From contig JAFQIF010000164.1 of NCBI GenBank assembly GCA_017397695.1, positions 1-8,345 of the forward strand: DNA of 8,345 nt. Direction: 5' to 3'. A program made the position numbers and the translations under genes. Positions 1-8,345 of the stretch are shown piece by piece. The first letter of the stretch is position 1. Each line of letters opens with the position of its first letter. The notes below the pieces were generated by a model. That model was not told the DNA's origin. It saw nothing but the letters and a program-made list of their open reading frames with translations, and did no database searches. The stretch is from Clostridia bacterium (GTDB lineage Bacteria; Bacillota_A; Clostridia; Christensenellales; Aristaeellaceae).

Positions 1-1073
1 TAGAACGCCTTGATGTCCTTCGGCCAGTCATAGACGAAGACCGGGGACTTGAAGTGCACATCGCACAGATACTTCTCGTGCTCCTTGAAGATATCTTCGC
101 CGTACTTCGCCTCGTGCTCGAACTCGACCGGAGCATTGCGCAGGATGGTAATGGCCTCCTCATGGGTCACACGGGCGACGGTAGAGGTGGTAAGCGCCTG
201 CAGCTTCTCGATGAGGTTGGACTTGGCATAGCCCTGCAGGAACGTAAGCTCCGGCATCGCCTTATCAAGCACTTCCTGAACGACGGTCTTGAGGAAGTCT
301 TCTTCGATATCCATCAGCTGATCGAGATCGCAGAAGCAGATTTCCGGCTCCATCATCCAGAACTCGGCCAAGTGGGTATTCGTATTGGAGTTTTCGGCGC
401 GGAAAGTCGGGCCGAAGGTATAGATGCGCTTATACGCCATGGCATAGGTTTCGCCCTCGAGCTGGCCAGTAACAGCCAGGGAAGCCGGATGACCGAAGAA
501 ATCCTCCTCCGGCTTATAGGGCTTGCCCATCTCACAGGTCGTAACCGTGAAGGTGTTGCCCGCGCCCTCGGCGTCATTGGCGGTGATCAGCGGGGTATGC
601 ACATAGACATAGCCGCGGGTCTGGAAATAATTATGAATCGCCTGCGCAGCGATGGAGCGGACGCGGAAAACCGCCTGGAACAAACGGGTACGCGGGCGCA
701 GATACGCGATCTCGCGCAGAAACTCCAGGCTGTGGCGCTTAGGCTGCAGCGGATAATCCTCAGAGCAGTCGCCCTCCAGCACGACCTTAGCGGCCTGCAT
801 CTCCAGCTGGCCCTTCGGGCTCATGACAAGCTTGCCCTCGGCGCGGATAGCAGCACCGTTGCGGATGGCCTGCACGCCGGCAAAACCTTCCACATTCTCG
901 TCATAAACGACCTGCATCGGCGCAAGGACGGTGCCGTCAAAGAATTCCATGAAGCCAATATTCTTCTGCTTGCGATGATTGCGGACCCAGCCCTGAACAG
1001 CCACAACCTGACCTTCGAATGCCTTGGGGTCTGCGGAAATATCGCGCAGATCATACACTTTGATTTCGCTCAT
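1..1073 (-). CDS. asnS: Asparaginyl-tRNA synthetase (AsnRS), 3' end cut by window edge
   Basis: Class II aminoacyl-tRNA synthetase that charges tRNA-Asn with asparagine in the cytosol, using ATP. The 357 visible codons start at ATG 1073, preceded by GAAGG with 7 bases spacing. Residues about 22-105 form the OB-fold anticodon-binding domain (GQVVAVQGWVRNHRKQ). The catalytic core follows: a motif 1 region around 134-161 ending in the conserved Pro of YVYVHTP, then TGQLEGE at 202-208. Class II motif 2 lies around 216-243, with FRAENSNTNTHLAEFW containing the conserved Arg225. The stretch FRAEnSnTnTHLAEFWMmEPE is typical of AsnRS, whereas AspRS and LysRS differ here. Motif 3 (GxGxGxxR) would lie beyond the left edge, as AsnRS is usually about 460 residues. 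No frameshift is seen in the visible part. It is likely transcribed from its own promoter rather than only by readthrough from the transporter gene upstream. Confidence 0.96.
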   Translation of the reverse strand, partial: MSEIKVYDLRDISADPKAFEGQVVAVQGWVRNHRKQKNIGFMEFFDGTVLAPMQVVYDENVEGFAGVQAIRNGAAIRAEGKLVMSPKGQLEMQAAKVVLEGDCSEDYPLQPKRHSLEFLREIAYLRPRTRLFQAVFRVRSIAAQAIHNYFQTRGYVYVHTPLITANDAEGAGNTFTVTTCEMGKPYKPEEDFFGHPASLAVTGQLEGETYAMAYKRIYTFGPTFRAENSNTNTHLAEFWMMEPEICFCDLDQLMDIEEDFLKTVVQEVLDKAMPELTFLQGYAKSNLIEKLQALTTSTVARVTHEEAITILRNAPVEFEHEAKYGEDIFKEHEKYLCDVHFKSPVFVYDWPKDIKAF

Positions 1074-1132
1074 AGCAATGCCTTCTTTCCGCGCGCAGCT
1101 CTCTCGCGCGTGTTTTTTGTCTCAGTGCAGAT

Positions 1133-1161
1133 ATCATATCAAAAAAACGCAGGAATGGCAA
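1133..1161 (-). promoter_or_regulatory. Sigma-A-type promoter for asnS
   Basis: On the minus strand TTGCCA (1156-1161) and TATGAT (1133-1138) are separated by exactly 17 bases. Each hexamer matches the consensus at five of six positions. The predicted start near 1126 gives a leader of about 52 bases before the asnS ATG. That leader contains a short GC-rich inverted repeat (GCGCG/CGCGC, about 1091-1110) just ahead of the ribosome binding site. The leader is too short for a T-box, and no T-box or S-box features are visible. Confidence 0.7.
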
Positions 1162-1164
1162 GGG

Positions 1165-2061
1165 TCAATTGCTTTTGCCCTCGCGCTTTGCCGCCAGCAT
1201 CTCGCCCCAGGTATACATCGCAAGGCCGACGATGACCGTCATACCGCCGATAAGCAGCGGCAGCGTCACCGGCTCCCTGAAGAGAATCAGCGCCCAGATT
1301 GCCGCGCCGATCGGCTCGCCCAGCAGCGCAAAGGATACCACATCCGCGCTGACATAGCCCAGCAGATAGGTCATCAGCGCATGGCCGCCCAGCGTACAGG
1401 CCAGCGCGAGCACGAGGATGCCGCCCAGCGAGGCTGCCGTCACCCTGAAACCACCGGTAAACGGCGAGAAACAGAGCAGACAAAATGCCGTGACCAGATA
1501 TACAAACGTCATGTAGCCGATCGCCGGCAGATTCTTCCTCGCAGCTCGGCCGCAAAGCCAATGGCCCGCGATAAACACCGCGCCCACCAGAGCCAGCGCA
1601 TCGCCCAACAGGCTGCCATGCTCCCCTGTCATCGACAGCAGCGCAATCAACGCCGCACCGATGATCGCCACAATCGCGCCGGGGATCGCCTCGCGCTTGA
1701 TTGGCTCATGGAGCAGGATGCCCGAAAGCGCCGCAACAAACAAGGGCTGCGTGCACACCAGCGCCGTCGATACAAACGTGGAAGCAAATGACAGGCTCGT
1801 CATCCACGCCGTATAATGCAGCGCCAGCAGAAAACCCGCTGCGCATGCGAGCACAAGCTGCCTTTTGGGCGCGCGGAAAACCTGCTGCAGCTCGCCGCTT
1901 TTCAGCGCCGGAATCAGCAGAATCAGCGCAGAAAGCAGCATACGGCCAAAGGCGATCATCACCGGTGACGCACCGCAGGCAAGCGACCACTTGACCATCG
2001 GGCCGGAAACGCTCACGCCCACGACAGCCAGCACCACAAGAAGCGCTTTATTCATCTTCAT
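1165..2061 (-). CDS. EamA/DMT-family membrane transporter
   Basis: Predicted inner-membrane permease of the drug/metabolite transporter superfamily, 298 residues, the usual length for a two-repeat EamA protein. About ten hydrophobic segments can be seen, near residues 5-23, 33-52, 69-88, 94-115, 125-143, 152-170, 180-198, 211-232, 240-261 and 266-285. The two halves each carry the characteristic EP motif at the repeat end: LLHEP at 116-120 and LLGEP at 246-250, the latter followed by FREP at 261-264. The substrate cannot be told from sequence; relatives export amino acids, metabolites or drugs, or have unknown roles. ATG 2061 is chosen because GAGGA lies 9 bases upstream; the in-frame ATG at 2055 would be 15 bases away. 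An intrinsic terminator sits directly before the ribosome binding site, so expression probably depends on readthrough or attenuation. The stop at 1165-1167 lies just before the asnS promoter. Confidence 0.9.
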   Translation of the reverse strand: MKMNKALLVVLAVVGVSVSGPMVKWSLACGASPVMIAFGRMLLSALILLIPALKSGELQQVFRAPKRQLVLACAAGFLLALHYTAWMTSLSFASTFVSTALVCTQPLFVAALSGILLHEPIKREAIPGAIVAIIGAALIALLSMTGEHGSLLGDALALVGAVFIAGHWLCGRAARKNLPAIGYMTFVYLVTAFCLLCFSPFTGGFRVTAASLGGILVLALACTLGGHALMTYLLGYVSADVVSFALLGEPIGAAIWALILFREPVTLPLLIGGMTVIVGLAMYTWGEMLAAKREGKSN

Positions 2062-2075
2062 ACGAAAACATCCTC

Positions 2076-2110
2076 AAAAAAGAAGCCGACGGAGACTTTG
2101 CCCATCGGCT
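2076..2110 (-). terminator. Intrinsic terminator between gyrA and the EamA gene
   Basis: On the minus strand AGCCGATGG (2102-2110) pairs with CCGTCGGCT (2084-2092). This gives a 9-bp stem with one G-U pair and a 9-base loop, followed by TC and six T (2076-2081). It is the only convincing terminator downstream of gyrA, so it should end remB-gyrB-gyrA transcripts. Its T-run stops immediately before the GAGGA ribosome binding site of the transporter gene (2071-2075). It therefore also lies inside the leader of any transcript reaching that gene. Confidence 0.85.
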
Positions 2111-2119
2111 CCCTGGGGT

Positions 2120-2331
2120 TATGGAGTACGCTGGGCTGCCGCCCAGACCTGCTTGAGGGATTTCATCCCTCAAACTCCCTTCTTCGCTTCGCGCTTGTTT
2201 TAAGTATTTTTCCATGGAGCGGCAATAGCCGCTCCTCAGGAAGCATCTTAAAGCCGCCGCAAAGCGTAATAGGGAGTCCGAGGGACAATGTCCCTCGGTC
2301 AGGGGTTTGGGGATGAAATCCCCAACGTCCC
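2120..2331. repeat. Palindrome-rich intergenic fold-back element (large imperfect inverted repeat)
   Basis: This gene-free stretch is a symmetric inverted repeat centred near 2225-2226. The centre is a hairpin with arms 2216-2223 and 2228-2235 (GGAGCGGC/GCCGCTCC). Flanking it, 2153-2222 aligns without gaps to the reverse complement of 2229-2298 at roughly 46 of 70 positions by eye. Each arm holds an AGGGAGT block followed by a 21-base palindrome: 2153-2173 (TTGAGGGAT/ATCCCTCAA) on one side and 2278-2298 (CCGAGGGACA/TGTCCCTCGG) on the other. A second palindrome lies further out on each side: 2131-2146 (CTGGGC/GCCCAG) and 2307-2325 (TTGGGGAT/ATCCCCAA). The palindromes keep their pairing although their bases differ between arms. 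No transposase or terminal target duplication was recognised. It resembles MITE or REP-type dispersed intergenic repeats, but copy number cannot be judged from one window. The right end reaches the gyrA stop codon. Confidence 0.75.
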
Positions 2332-4830
<2,499 letters not shown>

Positions 4831-4838
4831 AGGTCCTT

Positions 4839-4843
4839 CCTCC
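4839..4843 (-). promoter_or_regulatory. Ribosome binding site fixing the TTG start of gyrA
   Basis: GGAGG on the minus strand, 8 bases before TTG 4830, lies in a purine-rich run (AGAGGGGAGGAAGG) between the gyrB stop and gyrA. No in-frame ATG competes with it, so it supports initiation at TTG. Confidence 0.7.
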
Positions 4844-4847
4844 CCTC

Positions 4848-7194
<2,347 letters not shown>

Positions 7195-7265
7195 AAAACC
7201 CTCCGTTTTTTCTGCGTAAACCAGTCCTGTTCAAGGGCTAATTTCACGCATTTTGTTACTATGTT

Positions 7266-7294
7266 AGTATACCAAATTTGACGCTTTTTTTCAA
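7266..7294 (-). promoter_or_regulatory. Sigma-A-type extended -10 promoter for remB-gyrB-gyrA
   Basis: On the minus strand TTGAAA (7289-7294) and TATACT (7266-7271) are separated by 17 bases. A TGG just before the -10 box fits the extended TGn motif. The predicted start near 7259 gives a leader of about 65 bases. A 5-bp palindrome TACTA/TAGTA (7257-7269) covers the -10 box and start point. No other promoter-like sequence as good was found before remB. Confidence 0.78.
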
Positions 7295-7340
7295 ATGATG
7301 GAAAGGATTTTTCGGCCATTTTCGGTTAAAAAAACAAACA

Positions 7341-7369
7341 AAAAAAGACGCTGGTTTTCAGCGTCTTTT
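7341..7369 (-). terminator. Intrinsic terminator of nrdD-nrdG
   Basis: Perfect 11-bp inverted repeat AAAAGACGCTG/CAGCGTCTTTT (arms 7343-7353 and 7359-7369) around a 5-base loop. The GC core is GACGCTG. On the minus strand the stem is followed by a T-rich tract that continues through 7327-7346. It lies about 45 bases after the nrdG stop and separates that unit from the remB promoter. The plus-strand side also has T runs, but no plus-strand gene needs termination here. Confidence 0.9.
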
Positions 7370-7414
7370 CTATGTTTTTTATAGCCATTTTCCCCGGTAT
7401 CCACACTGTCCGGC

Positions 7415-7921
7415 TTACCACTGTGGCAACTGATACAGGCAGATTTCCCCCGTTTCGCGGGTCCGCTTCATATCAATAAGCCGCTGGTTTTTACTGCCGC
7501 AATACAGGAGATCCAGAGAACGCTCATGCGCGATATACGGACCATCCACCAGCACATCCACCAGGTCCAGCAGCGCAATACGCTCAGCGTTATTCTCCTT
7601 CCAAAGCGCCTCCAGCGTAAATCCGGTATAGCACCAGACGTTCATGCCCTTCTCTTTGGCGCTGGAAGCAATCTCTCGCAGCGCTTTGGCCTGCATCATC
7701 GGTTCCCCGCCAGTAAGCGTTACGCCGCGCACAAGCGGATTTTTACCCAGTTTAGCGATAATCTCCGCGGTATCGGACAGATATCCGCCCGCGAAATCAT
7801 GCGTCTTGGGGTTATGGCAGCCCGCACAGGCATGCGGACAGCCCTGAACGAAGACGGCCAGGCGATAGCCCGGCCCGTCCACGATCGACTCGGGCACGAC
7901 GCCCGCCAATCGAATTTCCAT
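7415..7921 (-). CDS. nrdG: Anaerobic ribonucleotide reductase activating protein (radical SAM)
   Basis: Activase of class III ribonucleotide reductase. It uses a 4Fe-4S cluster and S-adenosylmethionine to create the glycyl radical on NrdD, and works only without oxygen. The product has 168 residues, typical for NrdG. The CxxxCxxC radical-SAM motif is Cys28, Cys32, Cys35 in GCPHACAGCHN, and the SAM-binding GGEP is at 71-74. VDVLVDGPYI near 124-133 and GSKNQRLID near 142-150 are NrdG signatures and set it apart from the pyruvate formate-lyase activase. ATG 7921 has GGAG 10 bases upstream, which overlaps the last codon of nrdD. The gap to the nrdD stop is 7 bases, so the two genes are almost certainly cotranscribed and translationally coupled. 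Confidence 0.96.
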   Translation of the reverse strand: MEIRLAGVVPESIVDGPGYRLAVFVQGCPHACAGCHNPKTHDFAGGYLSDTAEIIAKLGKNPLVRGVTLTGGEPMMQAKALREIASSAKEKGMNVWCYTGFTLEALWKENNAERIALLDLVDVLVDGPYIAHERSLDLLYCGSKNQRLIDMKRTRETGEICLYQLPQW

Positions 7922-7928
7922 ATGCTTC

Positions 7929-8345
7929 TTACTCCAGATCGCTCTTCACGCCGTGCTTCACGCGGTCGCGCTCCTCGGCACGCTTGCTGTTTCCCCAGCG
8001 GTCCATGGTGCCCACCAGATAGCCGGTGATGCGGCGGATACGCTCAAAGTGCACCTCTTCCTCCTGGCGGCCGCACTTGGGGCAGCTGTCACCAATGATG
8101 CCATTGTAGCCGCAGACCGGGTCGCGATCGACAGGATGATTGATGGAACCGTAGCCGATGCCCGCATCATGCATAGCGCGCACGACAGACTCGAAGGCGT
8201 CCAGGTTCTTCGTCGGATCGCCGTCCATCTCGAGGTAGGAGATGTGGCCGGCGTTGGTCAGCGCATGAATGGTCGCTGTTGTCAAGGCGCATGACGACCT
8301 TGCCTTGATCGTCGTAGAAGTAGCGAGTGACGCTGCCGTCCGAGA
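7929..8345 (-). CDS. nrdD: Anaerobic ribonucleoside-triphosphate reductase, C-terminal part, with apparent frameshift
   Basis: C-terminal end of class III ribonucleotide reductase, which makes dNTPs from NTPs under anaerobic conditions; the rest lies beyond the right edge. The frame ending at 7929 reads IHALTNAGHISYLEMDGD, then SINHPVDRDPVCGY and CPKCGR. The latter gives three visible Cys of the usual zinc site, with Asp where a first Cys of a CxxC pair might be. The glycyl-radical motif RRITGYL follows (Gly codon 8022-8024), then KRAEERDRVKHG. Between 8275 and 8343 the family-like peptide TRYFYDDQGKVVMRLDNS lies in a different frame. The switch falls near 8274 and corresponds to one extra base or two missing bases, modulo 3. 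No stop codon interrupts the downstream frame up to the edge, so the case rests on peptide content alone. It may be a sequencing or assembly error or a real mutation. Directly followed by nrdG. Confidence 0.88.
   Translation of the reverse strand, partial: SRTAASLATSTTIKARSSCALTTATIHALTNAGHISYLEMDGDPTKNLDAFESVVRAMHDAGIGYGSINHPVDRDPVCGYNGIIGDSCPKCGRQEEEVHFERIRRITGYLVGTMDRWGNSKRAEERDRVKHGVKSDLE

Noticed and set aside
1163..1168. TTGACC as -35 box of asnS
   Set aside because: It is 24 bases from the TATGAT box; the nearby TTGCCA gives the proper 17-base spacing.
54..1235. Plus-strand open frame of 393 codons opposite asnS
   Set aside because: The minus strand encodes clear AsnRS throughout, including motif 2; the plus frame has no domain and crosses the asnS promoter.
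7205..7414. Possible small gene or RNA gene in the gap between nrdG and remB
   Set aside because: The gap is explained by the nrdG terminator, an A/T-rich tract and the remB promoter and leader; no coding or structured RNA signal beyond these was seen.

Overview
The window carries six protein genes, all on the minus strand, and is mostly housekeeping DNA. The sequence suggests a moderately GC-rich, obligately or facultatively anaerobic Gram-positive bacterium, probably a Clostridia-type member of the Bacillota. The reasons are a RemB-type regulator directly upstream of gyrB, oxygen-sensitive class III ribonucleotide reductase genes, low-GC sigma-A-like promoters inside otherwise GC-rich sequence, and strong GGAGG-type ribosome binding sites. 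This is inference; no 16S or other marker is present to fix the taxon.

Read in the direction of transcription (high to low coordinates), the window opens with the 3' part of nrdD. Its reading frame appears to shift near position 8274. nrdG follows 7 bases later, and a strong intrinsic terminator (7341-7369) closes this anaerobic dNTP-synthesis unit. A well-formed promoter (7266-7294) then drives remB-gyrB-gyrA. remB and gyrB overlap by 8 bases, and gyrA starts with TTG 17 bases after gyrB. The unit encodes a small DNA-binding regulator and both subunits of DNA gyrase. The remB-gyrB-gyrA order matches Bacillus subtilis, but here nrdDG, not recF, lies upstream of remB.

Between gyrA and the next gene lie about 210 bases of palindrome-rich sequence (2120-2331) that form one large imperfect inverted repeat. 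It is followed by a classical terminator (2076-2110) whose T-run abuts the ribosome binding site of a 298-residue EamA/DMT-family transporter. The last gene is asnS (asparaginyl-tRNA synthetase), with its own promoter overlapping the end of the transporter gene region. It runs off the left edge and lacks roughly its last hundred codons.

No mobile-element genes, CRISPR array, tRNA, rRNA or convincing new multi-gene system was seen. The points most worth a second look are the glycine at the quinolone-resistance position of GyrA, the fold-back intergenic element, the leader terminator placed against the transporter start, and the apparent nrdD frameshift.
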